Counted from the stretch's first letter, positions 49,977 through 59,582 are shown. The stretch: 64,000 bases of DNA from Actinoplanes sp. SE50/110 (GCF_900119315.1 NZ_LT827010.1:4807001-4871000); one strand, 5' to 3'. The notes: generated by a model not told the origin, from the letters alone. Translations and numbers: made by a program.

Positions 49977-51479
49977 ATGACCGACGTCGTAGTGGCCGGG
50001 GCGGGCCCGGTGGGCCTGCTGCTCGCCTGTGAGCTGCGACTGGCCGGGGTCACTGTGGTGGTGCTGGAGCGAAACACCGAGATCGACCTGACGGTCAAGG
50101 CCGGCTACATCACCGTGCCCGGCATCCAGGCCCTCGACCGGCGCGGCCTGTCGCCCGCGATCGAGCGGGCCCGCGACGAGACGCTGGCCCGCATGGGCTT
50201 CGCCGGCCGGGGCCCAGTCCAGCAGAAGATGCCCCGATTCATCGGCCACTTCGGTGGCATGATGCTCGACGGCCAGCTTCTCGACCCCGACGATCCGGAC
50301 ATCGCCGCCGGCGGCCGGTTCAGCGCGCTCGGCATGGTCAGCCAGCAGCAGCTGGAGGTCATCCTCGAGGAGCGCGCCCGGGCGCTCGGCGCCGAGGTGC
50401 GCCGTGGCGTCACCCTGACCGACTTCGAGCAACACGCCGACGGCGTCGTCGTCACCACCGACCAGGGCCTCATCGAGGCCGGTTGGCTCGCGGGGTGCGA
50501 CGGCGGCCGCAGCACGGTCCGCAAACTGGCCGGTTTCGCATTCCCGGGCACCGATCCGGAGATCACCGCCTACCAGGCGATCGCCGACATGATCGGCACC
50601 GAGGGCCTGCGTCCGGGTTGGCACATCACCGACACCGGGGTCTACACGTTCGGCCCGTTCCCCGGCCGCATCCTGGTCGCCGAGTTCGACGGCGCCCCGG
50701 CCGACCGCACCAGCCCGGTCACCGTCGACGAACTGCAGGGAGCGATCCGCCGGGTCACCGGCGTGGACGTGACCGTCACGGGGATCAGCTCGGTCACCCG
50801 GTTCACCGACAACGCCCGCCAGGCCGGTACGTATCGGTCGGGCCGGGTGCTGCTCGCCGGAGACGCCGCCCACGTCCACTCACCATTCGGTGGTCAGGGC
50901 ATCAACCTGGGGCTCGGCGACGCGATGAACCTGGGCTGGAAACTGGCCGCCACCATCCGGGGTTGGGCCCCCGACGGGCTGCTGGACACGTACACCGCGG
51001 AGCGCCACCCGATCGGCGCCCAGATCCTCGACTGGACCCGTGCCCAGATCGCGATCATGCGCCCCGACCAGCACTCCCGCGCCATTCGCGGTGTCCTTCA
51101 GGGTCTCACCTCCACCGTCGACGCCACCACCTGGCTGGCCAAACGCATCTCCGGCGTCTGGCAGGGCTACGACCTGCCCGGCGACCATCCGCTGACCGGC
51201 CGCAGCGCCCCCGACCTCACGTTCGACGACGGCACCCGACTCCCCGACCACCTCCACTCCGGTCGCGCCCTGCTGGTCGACCTCGCCGACGACCCCGACC
51301 TCCCCGCCCTGGCCACCGGCTACGCCGACCGCCTCACCGTCCACTCGGCCAAAGCCGCCACCTCCGACCTCACCGCCGCACTCATCCGCCCCGACGGCTA
51401 CGTCGCCTGGGCCTCTTCCGGTTCCCCCACGACCGACCTCCGCCACCACCTGACCACCTGGCTAGGCAATCCCGCCTGA
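49977..51479 (+). CDS. FAD-dependent monooxygenase (PHBH/PheA type)
   Basis: This 500-residue flavoprotein hydroxylase has the Rossmann motif VVVAGAGPVGLLLACELR at the N-terminus, the DG motif GCDGGRSTVRKLAGF near residue 175 and the GD motif VLLAGDAAHVHSPFGGQGIN near residue 300. A thioredoxin-like C-terminal domain follows. These enzymes hydroxylate aromatic compounds or polyketides with NAD(P)H and oxygen. It is divergent from its likely TetR repressor. GGGGG precedes the ATG by six bases. Confidence 0.92.
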   Translation: MTDVVVAGAGPVGLLLACELRLAGVTVVVLERNTEIDLTVKAGYITVPGIQALDRRGLSPAIERARDETLARMGFAGRGPVQQKMPRFIGHFGGMMLDGQLLDPDDPDIAAGGRFSALGMVSQQQLEVILEERARALGAEVRRGVTLTDFEQHADGVVVTTDQGLIEAGWLAGCDGGRSTVRKLAGFAFPGTDPEITAYQAIADMIGTEGLRPGWHITDTGVYTFGPFPGRILVAEFDGAPADRTSPVTVDELQGAIRRVTGVDVTVTGISSVTRFTDNARQAGTYRSGRVLLAGDAAHVHSPFGGQGINLGLGDAMNLGWKLAATIRGWAPDGLLDTYTAERHPIGAQILDWTRAQIAIMRPDQHSRAIRGVLQGLTSTVDATTWLAKRISGVWQGYDLPGDHPLTGRSAPDLTFDDGTRLPDHLHSGRALLVDLADDPDLPALATGYADRLTVHSAKAATSDLTAALIRPDGYVAWASSGSPTTDLRHHLTTWLGNPA

Positions 51480-51591
51480 CACCCACCGACCACCCTCGTC
51501 ACCGCTCCCGGTCCTCCGCGGCCCGACCCACCGCCCTCGGGTCTACCGCCTCCATTTCCGCCGATCCGTCCCGCCGCCTCCGGGCCTGCTG

Positions 51592-51703
51592 CCTCCCGGC
51601 CCGCCGATCCGTCCCGCCGCCTCCCGGCCCGCCGATCCGTCCAGCCGCCTCCCGGCCCGCCGATCCGTCCAGCCGCCTCCCGGCCCGCCGATCCGTCCAG
51701 CCG
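51592..51703. repeat. minisatellite: four 28-bp tandem units
   Basis: Units start at 51592, 51620, 51648 and 51676 with CCTCCCGGCCCGCCGATCCG; the last three are identical over their length. Partial units flank both ends. Confidence 0.9.
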
Positions 51704-51926
51704 CCTCCCGGCCCTGCCACTACCGGGTTCACCGCCCCGGTTTCATCGTTCGGGCTTGCCCGGCTGACCAACCAGGCGCCTGCGAATCCCCAGGCTTCCC
51801 ACCATCGGGGGAGCCACACGCTTCTTGCCCAGCGCCTCTCCGCGGCGTGCTCCAGTCGGTACGCCGTTGCCTACCTGCCGGCAGTGCGGGTGGCCGGCCA
51901 CGGCACAAGCGGCCGGCCGCGACCGG

Positions 51927-52056
51927 AACCGGCGAGCGGCCACCCCCGACCCGGAGCCGGCAAGCGGCCACCCGGAACCAGCAAGCGGCCAACCGCAACC
52001 CAGAGCCAGCAAGCGGCCGACCGCAACCCAGAGCCAGCAAGCGGCCGACCGCGACC
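51927..52056. repeat. degenerate 27-28-bp tandem repeats
   Basis: Several copies contain AGCAAGCGGCC followed by (A/G)ACCGC(A/G)ACC; two adjacent 28-bp units at 52001 and 52029 differ at a single base. Earlier copies are more diverged. Confidence 0.75.
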
Positions 52057-52200
52057 TGAAGGCGTGCGCGGCCAGCTACGACGCGAAAGCGTTCGCGGCC
52101 AGCTACGACCCGGAACCGGCGAGCGGCTAATCGGGACCCGAAGCCGTGCGCGCCGGCCGGGAGACCGTAGTGGGCTCCGGAGAGATCTAGGGCATTGACC

Positions 52201-52221
52201 CAGACGGATGGCTTTCGTCTG
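52201..52221. promoter_or_regulatory. inverted repeat in the ABC operon promoter region
   Basis: CAGACG and CGTCTG are perfect 6-bp arms with a 9-bp spacer, about 60 bp before the ABC ATPase start. TATAAC (52235-52240) downstream could be a -10. This may be an operator. Confidence 0.35.
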
Positions 52222-52283
52222 ACGTTAACCCGGCTATAACCGGTGGCCCCTAGATTCCATCGAAGGTCACGAAAGAGGGACTT

Positions 52284-53231
52284 ATGCCGGCACTGCATGC
52301 GATCCGGGCCCGGGGTGTCACCAAGCGCTTCGGGGAGGTTGTCGCACTCGACGGCGTTGACCTGGATCTTGGGCGTGGACAGATTCACGGGCTGGTGGGG
52401 CCGAACGGGGCGGGGAAGACGACGCTGCTCGGGCTGCTGCTGGGGCTGGCTGTGCCGGACGGCGGGACGCTGGAGATTCTCGGGGTGCCGGTTCGGCGGG
52501 CGCTGGCGGGGCCGGATGGGGTGGCGGGGTTCGTGGATGGGCCCGGGCTCTATCCGTCGCTGACCGCGCGGCAGAATCTGGAGGCGCTGGCCGCGCTGCG
52601 GGGTCAGGTTTCCGGGGGCCGCACCGGTCGTGTCCGGGCCGGGGCGGTGGCACGGGAAGCGGACCTCGATGAGGTGCTCGGCCAGGTGGGACTGGCCGAG
52701 GTGGCCGATGATCGGGCGGGGACGTTCTCGCTCGGGATGCGGCAGCGGCTGGGACTGGCGGCGGCGCTGGTGACCAGGCCACGGCTGCTGGTGCTGGACG
52801 AGCCGTCCAACGGGCTCGACCCGGCCGGCAAACGGCAGGTGCACGGGGTGCTCCAACGGATGGCCGCGGACGGGACCGGGGTGATCCTGTCCAGCCATCG
52901 GATGGACGAAGTGGAGGCGTTCTGCTCCGAGGTCACCATTCTGAACCTGGGGCGGGTGGTGTTCTCGGGGCCGCTGGCCAAGCTGGCCGCCGAGCATCGC
53001 GAGCTGGAGTATCGCCTGGTCACCTCGGATCCGGCCGGGGCCCGGCGGGTGGCCGGGGACACGCCGGGGGTCGCGGTCACCGGGGACCTGGTGATCCGGG
53101 CGCTCCTTCCGGCACTGGACGACCTGGTGGTGCGGCTGGTGCGGGCCGGCATCGCGGTGCGCGAGCTGACCCCGGCCGTGTCGCCGCTGGAAGCCGCCTT
53201 CCTGTCACTCACCGAAGCAGCCGCGGCATGA
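52284..53231 (+). CDS. ABC transporter ATP-binding protein
   Basis: This 315-residue ATPase has Walker A GPNGAGKTT (residues 39-47), signature SLGMRQRLGLA (LSGGQ equivalent), Walker B LLVLDEPSNGLDP and the switch His in LSSHRMDEVEAF. It is of the drug/lantibiotic-exporter type (CcmA/DrrA-like). An insertion of about 12 residues (GGRTGRVRAGAVAR) lies before the signature. AGAGGGA precedes ATG 52284. The stop overlaps the permease start (ATGA). Confidence 0.92.
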   Translation: MPALHAIRARGVTKRFGEVVALDGVDLDLGRGQIHGLVGPNGAGKTTLLGLLLGLAVPDGGTLEILGVPVRRALAGPDGVAGFVDGPGLYPSLTARQNLEALAALRGQVSGGRTGRVRAGAVAREADLDEVLGQVGLAEVADDRAGTFSLGMRQRLGLAAALVTRPRLLVLDEPSNGLDPAGKRQVHGVLQRMAADGTGVILSSHRMDEVEAFCSEVTILNLGRVVFSGPLAKLAAEHRELEYRLVTSDPAGARRVAGDTPGVAVTGDLVIRALLPALDDLVVRLVRAGIAVRELTPAVSPLEAAFLSLTEAAAA

Positions 53232-54589
53232 CCGCCGGCATCGCACCGGACCCGCAACGGACCGGCGAGCGACCGGTGCCGGTGCCGGTGCGGCGGGGGT
53301 ATCGGTTCGAGCTGGTGAAGCTCGGGGCGCAGTGGCGCATCCGGCTACTGGTCCTGGCCTGCTGGATCGCGCCCGGGTTGTTCGTGGCGGGGGTCGGTCA
53401 GCAGACGACGTTGCCGGTGGACACGCTGTTCGGGCGGTGGATGCTCGCGACCGGGTGGGCGAGTCCGCTGGTCATGCTCGGGTTCGCCGGCACGTGGGGG
53501 CTGCCGCTGCTGGCGGCGCCGGCCGCGGGCGACGTGTTCGCGGTGGAGGACCGGCTGGGGACCTGGCGGCATCTGCTGGTCACGGTGCGGTCACCGCGGC
53601 GGATCTTCGTGGCCAAGACGCTGGCCGGCCTGACGGTGATCGTGCTGCTGGTGGCGGGGCTGGCCGTGTCCAGCACGGTGGGCGGGCTGCTCGCGGTGGG
53701 TGACCACCCGCTGATCGGACTCGATGGGCAGGTGCTGACGGCGGGGTCCGCCGGCGTACCGGCAATCCTGTCCTGGATTTCTGCCCTTGCCCCGACCCTG
53801 GCGCTGGCCGCGATCGGGCTGCTCGGTTCGGTGGCACTCGGCCGCAACCCGATGGGGCTGCTGCTGCCCGCGATGGTGGGGCTGGGCATGCAGGTGGCGC
53901 AGATGCTGCCGCTGCCGGTGGCGGTGCGCCTGGCGTTGCCCATTCACGCGTTCCTCAGCTGGCACGGCCTGTTCACCAGCCCGCGCGAGCTCGGTCCGCT
54001 TCTGATCAGCGTCGCGGTCAGTCTGCTGTGGGCGGCCGCGGCCACCGCTCTGGCCTACCGGATCTTCGTGCGCCGGGACTTCACCCCTGCGGCGTACGAC
54101 GGCTCGGGCCGCCGCGCGCTGGTCGATGGCGCCCTGCCGCTGGCCGGTCTGGCGGTGGCGACGGTCGGGCTGTTGCTCGTCACGGTGCCCGGCTCGACCG
54201 GGACCGGGATCACCCAGGCGCGGGTGGAGTCCTCGGTGGCGACCACTTTCGCCCGTCTCTATCGGCTGCAGGCCGGGCAGTTGCACCGGCCGGACGTGAC
54301 CGAGGCGCAGTTGCAGGCGGCCGCGGCGTGCACGAAGGGCGGCGGTCTGGTCGACGCGGAGGGGCCGGGCAACGACTGGCGCTGCGTCGTCTCCTGGCAT
54401 CTGCCCGAGGTGACCGCTGTGGGTCAGGCCGTCTACCAGCTGGATGTCGCCACGGACGGGCGGTATGTCGCGGACGGCGACGGCCCGAAAGAGGTGAACG
54501 GCTATTTCGTCGTGCGCACCGACAACGGCGACGCACCGAATCCGCTCTGGCAGTTCGACGGCATCGTCGAGCTGCTTCCGAAGGGATAG
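53228..54589 (+). CDS. ABC-2-type transporter permease with extracytoplasmic C-terminal domain
   Basis: This 453-residue protein has about six hydrophobic helices. The first follows a basic stretch (RRGYRFELVKLGAQWRIRLL). The C-terminal ~120 residues are soluble, with two Cys (AAACTKGG and WRCVVSW), and lie outside after the last helix. It pairs with the ATPase just upstream (overlapping ATGA) and is followed after 5 bp by the phosphoesterase gene, so the three form one operon. Confidence 0.85.
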   Translation: MTAGIAPDPQRTGERPVPVPVRRGYRFELVKLGAQWRIRLLVLACWIAPGLFVAGVGQQTTLPVDTLFGRWMLATGWASPLVMLGFAGTWGLPLLAAPAAGDVFAVEDRLGTWRHLLVTVRSPRRIFVAKTLAGLTVIVLLVAGLAVSSTVGGLLAVGDHPLIGLDGQVLTAGSAGVPAILSWISALAPTLALAAIGLLGSVALGRNPMGLLLPAMVGLGMQVAQMLPLPVAVRLALPIHAFLSWHGLFTSPRELGPLLISVAVSLLWAAAATALAYRIFVRRDFTPAAYDGSGRRALVDGALPLAGLAVATVGLLLVTVPGSTGTGITQARVESSVATTFARLYRLQAGQLHRPDVTEAQLQAAAACTKGGGLVDAEGPGNDWRCVVSWHLPEVTAVGQAVYQLDVATDGRYVADGDGPKEVNGYFVVRTDNGDAPNPLWQFDGIVELLPKG

Positions 54590-54594
54590 CGACT

Positions 54595-57303
54595 ATGCAG
54601 GTACAGCGCCGCAGGCAGGTGAGACAGAGGTCCGGCCGGTGGTTCGCGGTGACCGCCGGGACGACCGCGACGGTCGTGCTGGCCGGGGCCGGGGTGGCCT
54701 ACGGGTCGACCCTCCCGTTCGGTCACGACCAGGTCGGACAGGTCACCGCGAAGGGGCAGGTGGTCTCCGCCGATCAGTACATCGACCCGATCGGCAAGCG
54801 CCTGGTCATCGACAAGGGCAAGATCATGTCCGCGGTGGTGAGCCCGGACGGCACGCACGTGGCCGCGTCGATCACCGACGGCGGGATGGCGCTGGCCGTC
54901 GTCGACCTCACGACGTGGCGGGTGCAGCAGCTGATCGGCAACAACGCGGCCGCCGACCTGAAGATCAGCGGTAACGACGTCGGGCAGGAGGGTCCCACCT
55001 ACTCCCCCGACGGCAGACAGCTGTGGCTTGCCCAGGCGACCGGATACCGCAGATTCACCGTGCACGACGACGGCACGCTCGCCGACCCGGCGTTCGTCCC
55101 GATCCCCACCGACGCGACGAAGAAGGCCCTGGCCGGGCAGGCCGTGTTCAGCGCGGACGGCGCTACCGTGTACGCCGCGGTCAACGGGCAGAACCGGGTG
55201 GTCGCGATCGACGCGGCGACCGGTGCGATCACCCGGAGCTGGGCAACCGGCAACGCGCCGCGGGACCTGGCGCTGGTCGGGTCCAAGCTGTACGTCAGCA
55301 ACGAGGGCGGGCGCACCGCGGTCACCGGCGACACCACGCTGAACTCTTACGACACGCAGGTGCCGGCCAATCCGGTGACCGGCGCGACGACGACCGGCAC
55401 GGTCAGCGTGATCAACGTGGCGGATCCGGACGCGGCGGTCGGCAGCATCACCGTGGGGCTGCACCCGACCGCGGTGTACGCGCACGGCAGCACGCTGTTC
55501 GTCACCAACACCGCCACCAACGACGTCTCGGTGATCGACACCGCCCGGGACGCGGTGGTGCAGACGATCGCCACGCAGCCCTGGCCGGAGGCGTCGGTCG
55601 GGTACGAGCCGGATGCGGTGACCCTGACCGGCGACGGGCACCTGCTGGTCACCCTGGGACGGGCGAACGCCGTCGCGGTCTACCGGTTCCGCGGGGCACA
55701 GGAGCCGGTCAGCTACGTGGGGCTGCTGCCGACCGACTACTTCCCGGCCGAGATCGCGACGGTCGGCGGGCAGGTGCTGGTGGCCAACACCCGGGGCATC
55801 GACGCGCGGCGGCCCACCACCGCGGCCGGGCACGGCAGCCACGACACCACGTCCAGCCTGCAGCGGTTCGCGCTGCCCGCGGATCGGGTGATCAAGGCGT
55901 ACACCGCCAAGGTCTTCCGGCAGAACGGCTGGACCCCGGGCTCGGTGGTCGAGGCCCCGAAACGGGGACGCGTGCGGGCGACGCCGGTGCCGGCGCGGCT
56001 CGGCGACCCGTCGACGATCAAACACGTGTTCCTGATCGTCAAGGAGAACCGGACGTACGACCAGATGTTCGGCGACGAGCCACGGGCGGACGGTGACCCT
56101 GCGGTGGCCGAGTTCGGCGAGACCGTGACGCCGAACCAGCACGCGCTCGAACGGCAGTTCGGGCTGTACGACAACACCTACGACATCGGCACCAACTCGG
56201 CCGAAGGGCACAACTGGCTGATGCAGGCCGACGACCCGGAGTACACCGAGTCCTCGGCCGGCGAGTACACGCGCAGCTACGACACCGAGGACGATGCACT
56301 GGGTCACCAGCGGACCGGGTTCATCTGGACCGGCGCGCAGGCGGCCGGCAGGACGGTGCGCGACTTCGGCGAATTCCACCAGTTCCTCACCAAGCCGGCC
56401 GATGCGACCTGGCAGAACCTGTACTGCGACGCGAAGACCATGAGCGCCGCGGGGGCGGACACGGCGTACCACCTCGTGTCGTCCTCGCCGATCCCGTCGC
56501 TGAACAGCGTGTCGGTGCCCGGCTTCCCGAAGTTCGACACCGCGGTGCCGGACATCTACCGGTACGAGATCTGGAAGCGGGACTTCGAGCACAACGGCCC
56601 GGCGAACCTGAACATGTTCTGGCTGTCCAGCGACCACACCGGTGGCCCGCCGAGCGCCGCCGCGCAGGTCGCCGACAACGATCTCGCGGTCGGGAAGATG
56701 GTCGACACCATCTCGCACTCGAAGTACTGGAAGGACTCGGCGATCTTCGTGGTCGAGGACGACTCGCAGGCCGGGCTGGACCACGTCGACGGGCATCGGG
56801 CGCCGATCCAGGTCATCAGCCCGTACGCGCGGCACGGTGTGGTGGACAGCCGGTACTACTCGCAGATCACGATGATCCGCACGATCGAGCAGATCCTCGG
56901 GGTCCACCCGATGAACCAGAAGGACAGCGCGGCCACGCCGATGGTCACCGCGTTCACCGGGCGGCCGGACTTCACGCCGTTCACCGCGCTGCCGAACCGC
57001 ACCTCGCTGACCCTGGGCCTGTCGACGCCGCCGCCGTGCGGTGCGGACACCCCGGTGGCGGCAGCCCCCGCGGCGGCCGTCCCGGCGGCGGTCACCCCGC
57101 TGGTCGCGCAGTGGGAGGCGTGGAAGTCCCGGCAGCGGCTGACCGGTCCGGACGCGGTGCCTGACTTCGCCAACCCGGCGCAGATGAACCACTTCACCTG
57201 GTATCAGACGCACAACTGGACCAAGCCGTACCCGGGGGAGGCGACGATCGTCGCGCCCGATCGGGTGCCGGGGGCGTACCTGCCGTCGACAGATACCGAC
57301 TAA
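54595..57303 (+). CDS. bifunctional YncE-type beta-propeller / phosphoesterase-family protein
   Basis: This 902-residue exported protein starts with a basic segment and one hydrophobic helix (about 18-38). A YVTN/YncE beta-propeller with VYAAVNGQNRVVAIDAATGA and TLFVTNTATNDVSVIDTARD-type repeats spans ~50-460. A phosphoesterase (phospholipase C/acid-phosphatase-like) domain begins at HVFLIVKENRTYDQMFGDEP near residue 478, with SAEGHNWLM and IFVVEDDSQAGLDHVDGHRA motifs carrying metal-ligand Asp/His. Phosphate or phospholipid hydrolysis at the cell surface is expected. It is third gene of the ABC operon. Confidence 0.9.
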   Translation: MQVQRRRQVRQRSGRWFAVTAGTTATVVLAGAGVAYGSTLPFGHDQVGQVTAKGQVVSADQYIDPIGKRLVIDKGKIMSAVVSPDGTHVAASITDGGMALAVVDLTTWRVQQLIGNNAAADLKISGNDVGQEGPTYSPDGRQLWLAQATGYRRFTVHDDGTLADPAFVPIPTDATKKALAGQAVFSADGATVYAAVNGQNRVVAIDAATGAITRSWATGNAPRDLALVGSKLYVSNEGGRTAVTGDTTLNSYDTQVPANPVTGATTTGTVSVINVADPDAAVGSITVGLHPTAVYAHGSTLFVTNTATNDVSVIDTARDAVVQTIATQPWPEASVGYEPDAVTLTGDGHLLVTLGRANAVAVYRFRGAQEPVSYVGLLPTDYFPAEIATVGGQVLVANTRGIDARRPTTAAGHGSHDTTSSLQRFALPADRVIKAYTAKVFRQNGWTPGSVVEAPKRGRVRATPVPARLGDPSTIKHVFLIVKENRTYDQMFGDEPRADGDPAVAEFGETVTPNQHALERQFGLYDNTYDIGTNSAEGHNWLMQADDPEYTESSAGEYTRSYDTEDDALGHQRTGFIWTGAQAAGRTVRDFGEFHQFLTKPADATWQNLYCDAKTMSAAGADTAYHLVSSSPIPSLNSVSVPGFPKFDTAVPDIYRYEIWKRDFEHNGPANLNMFWLSSDHTGGPPSAAAQVADNDLAVGKMVDTISHSKYWKDSAIFVVEDDSQAGLDHVDGHRAPIQVISPYARHGVVDSRYYSQITMIRTIEQILGVHPMNQKDSAATPMVTAFTGRPDFTPFTALPNRTSLTLGLSTPPPCGADTPVAAAPAAAVPAAVTPLVAQWEAWKSRQRLTGPDAVPDFANPAQMNHFTWYQTHNWTKPYPGEATIVAPDRVPGAYLPSTDTD

Positions 57304-57345
57304 GCGTGTATTACTTGATTACATGATTACGGGCACGGGTGCGTC

Positions 57346-58110
57346 ATGATCGTCGAATACCTCCGCTACCGGGTCGATGCTGACCGGGCCGCCGGGTTCG
57401 AGCAGGCGTACCAGCGGGCGGCCGTGCAGCTGGCGGCCGCCCCGCAGTGCGTCGACTACGAGTTGAGCCGCTGCGTCGACGAGCCGGCGGCATACCTGCT
57501 GCGGATCACCTGGACATCGGCCGAAGATCATCTGAAGGGATTCCGGGGCGGCGAGCTCTTCCCCGGTTTTCTGGCCGAGATCCGGCCCTACGTCGACGAC
57601 ATCGAAGAAATGCGGCACTACGAGGTGACCGGGGTGCACGGCACCGGGGGCTCGGTGCCGACGATGTACGAGTGGGCCGGCGGCGCGGCGGCCTTCGAAC
57701 GGCTCACCGCAGCCTTCTACACCCGGGTCCTCGCCGACGACACGATCGGCCCGCTGTTCGCCCACATGGACCCGTCCCACCCGAGATATGTGGCGATGTG
57801 GCTGTCCGAAGTGTTCGGCGGCCCCTCCGCGTACACCGACTCGCGCGGCGGATACGCCCACATGCTGGGCAAACACCTCGGGCGGGCGATCACCGAGCAG
57901 CAACGCCGCCGCTGGGTGGCGCTGCTCGTGGACGCCGCCGACGAGGTCGGGCTGCCCGACGACCCGGAGTTCCGGGCCGCGTTCATGGGCTACATCGAGT
58001 GGGGCACCCGACTGGCCCTGGCCAACTCGCAGCCCGGCGCCGCACCACCACGACAGGCGCCGGTGCCGCACTGGGGCTGGGGGGTGGCGCCGCCGTACCG
58101 GGTACCGTGA
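57346..58110 (+). CDS. antibiotic-biosynthesis-monooxygenase / group II truncated haemoglobin fusion
   Basis: This 254-residue fusion has an N-terminal ABM domain (residues 1-95; MIVEYLRYRVDADRAAGFEQ) and a truncated haemoglobin at about 105-235. The haem part shows FYTRVLADDTIGPLFAHMDP, the proximal-His region YAHMLGKHLGRAITEQQRRR and the conserved Trp after it, as in group II. ABM-haemoglobin chimaeras are known from Streptomyces and relatives; they are thought to handle oxygen or NO in oxidative chemistry. A Pro-rich tail ends it. Confidence 0.9.
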   Translation: MIVEYLRYRVDADRAAGFEQAYQRAAVQLAAAPQCVDYELSRCVDEPAAYLLRITWTSAEDHLKGFRGGELFPGFLAEIRPYVDDIEEMRHYEVTGVHGTGGSVPTMYEWAGGAAAFERLTAAFYTRVLADDTIGPLFAHMDPSHPRYVAMWLSEVFGGPSAYTDSRGGYAHMLGKHLGRAITEQQRRRWVALLVDAADEVGLPDDPEFRAAFMGYIEWGTRLALANSQPGAAPPRQAPVPHWGWGVAPPYRVP

Positions 58111-58114
58111 CGGT

Positions 58115-58774
58115 GTGGATCTTCCGAACGACGCCGCGGCCATCATCTTCGACTGCGACGGCCTGCTCGTCGACAGCGAGACCTGCTGGACACGCGCCGA
58201 GACGACCCTGTTCGCCGAGCACGGCCACGGCTTCGGGCCGGAGCAGAAGAACCTGCTGATCGGCAAGACGCTGCCGGCCGCCGGCGAGGTGATGGCCGAC
58301 CACTTCGGTCTGCCCGGCAGCGGCCCGGCCCTGGCGGCACGACTCTCCGCCCTGGTCGCGCAGGAATTGGCGACGGGCGCGGAGCCGCTACCGGGGGCCC
58401 GGAACCTGGTCGAGTCGCTGCTGGGCCGGGTCCCGATCGCGGTCGCCAGCAACAGCCCGCGCGCCTTCGTCGACGCCGCGCTGATCACTTCCGGCCTGGC
58501 CGACCTGTTCAAGTACGTGTATGCGGTCGGCGACGTCGAACACGGCAAACCGGCACCCGACCTCTACCTGGCGGCCTGCGCGGGCCTCGGCGCCGACCCG
58601 GCCCGCTGCGTGGCCTTCGAGGACTCGGCGACCGGCGTCGCCTCCGCCAGCGCCGCCGGCCTCTTCGTGATCGGCGTGCCATCGGTCCCGGGCACCACCC
58701 TCAAAGCCCACCGGTCGTACGCGTCGTTGACCGATCCTGGACTGCTGGCCTGGGCTGACCGCCTCGCATCGTGA
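58115..58774 (+). CDS. HAD-family phosphatase (beta-phosphoglucomutase-like)
   Basis: This 219-residue enzyme has HAD motif I FDCDGLLVDSE (nucleophile Asp near residue 13), motif II ASNSPR, motif III Lys in EHGKPAPDLYL and motif IV FEDSATG. The cap domain lies between motifs I and II as in the PGM/phosphatase subgroup. The substrate is probably a sugar phosphate, not certain. GTG 58115 is used, 4 bp after the preceding stop, so the two are likely co-transcribed. Confidence 0.88.
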   Translation: MDLPNDAAAIIFDCDGLLVDSETCWTRAETTLFAEHGHGFGPEQKNLLIGKTLPAAGEVMADHFGLPGSGPALAARLSALVAQELATGAEPLPGARNLVESLLGRVPIAVASNSPRAFVDAALITSGLADLFKYVYAVGDVEHGKPAPDLYLAACAGLGADPARCVAFEDSATGVASASAAGLFVIGVPSVPGTTLKAHRSYASLTDPGLLAWADRLAS

Positions 58775-58962
58775 GCCGGCAGCGGCCGCCCCGGTGACCG
58801 ACCATGGCACGGAACCGCCGGACATCGTCGCACCGTCGCTGCGATCGGTGAACCCACCGCCGGAGCGGACGACGGGAAATCGCTTCCCGCCGCGTATGAA
58901 CGGTCCTATCCTGCGCCGATGGCACGCTGCCAGCCGCCGTTGCTGACACCGAGGTGGGGCCG

Positions 58963-59358
58963 ATGCCCCACGTGACGATCCATGCACTCGAACACGAGCT
59001 GGCCAGCCATGAACCGGCCCTCATCGCGAAACTGACCACCGCCGTCGTATCCGTTTACGGCGAACGGGTCCGCAGCTCAGTGGACGTCAAGCTGGTCGGC
59101 ATCCCGGCCGGACGGTGGGCTCGCGGCGGAGCGGCGGTCGCGACGGCTGCACCCTCGGTCACGTTCGGCATGCGCGAGGAAGTGTTCGCCCGACCGGACG
59201 CGGCCACCGTCGCCGCACACCTGGTCGCCGCGCTCGCCGAGGCCATCACCGCCGTTTTCGGCGACGGTTGCCGGGGCGACGTTCTCGTCGAACCGGTCGG
59301 CCGGCCCACGTCCCGGTCCGGGCTCGGCGGCAGGGTGATCGACGTCGTCAGCGATTGA
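58963..59358 (+). CDS. tautomerase-family protein (4-oxalocrotonate tautomerase-like)
   Basis: This 131-residue protein starts MPHVTIHALEHELASHEPAL, so the mature protein would have Pro1, the general base of the tautomerase superfamily. A second beta-alpha-beta unit follows, giving a double-length subunit (VTFGMREEVFARPDAATVAA). Expected activity is keto-enol tautomerisation of an aromatic-degradation-type intermediate; the substrate is unknown. ATG 58963 is chosen because it puts Pro at position 2; GTGGGG lies upstream. Confidence 0.75.
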   Translation: MPHVTIHALEHELASHEPALIAKLTTAVVSVYGERVRSSVDVKLVGIPAGRWARGGAAVATAAPSVTFGMREEVFARPDAATVAAHLVAALAEAITAVFGDGCRGDVLVEPVGRPTSRSGLGGRVIDVVSD

Positions 59359-59582
59359 CGACGACATGGTCGAGCTCCCTTCACCCGAGGACCCGGACGC
59401 CGCACCGGCTGCCGTCGTGGCGCTGCGGCACAGCCGGCACCCCCATGGCGGTGACCCGACAGCGGACGACGATCCGCAGCCCGACGTACCACCAGGATCC
59501 GATCCGGATCAGTCAGGTACGCATCGACGGGCCTCCCTGCGCCCGACACCCTGTGGAGGCGGGGCTAACACGCTGCCGCGTT

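Larger units (their letters stand above)
51480..52283. other. 800-bp non-coding region with two minisatellites
   Basis: No gene is supported. It holds a 28-bp array (51592-51703) and a second, more degenerate array at about 51927-52056, and ends in the promoter region of the ABC exporter operon. Confidence 0.6.

Noticed and set aside
54502..57213. 903-codon open frame opposite the phosphoesterase gene
   Set aside because: Antisense shadow; composition is dominated by Arg, Gly, Val and His with no domain.
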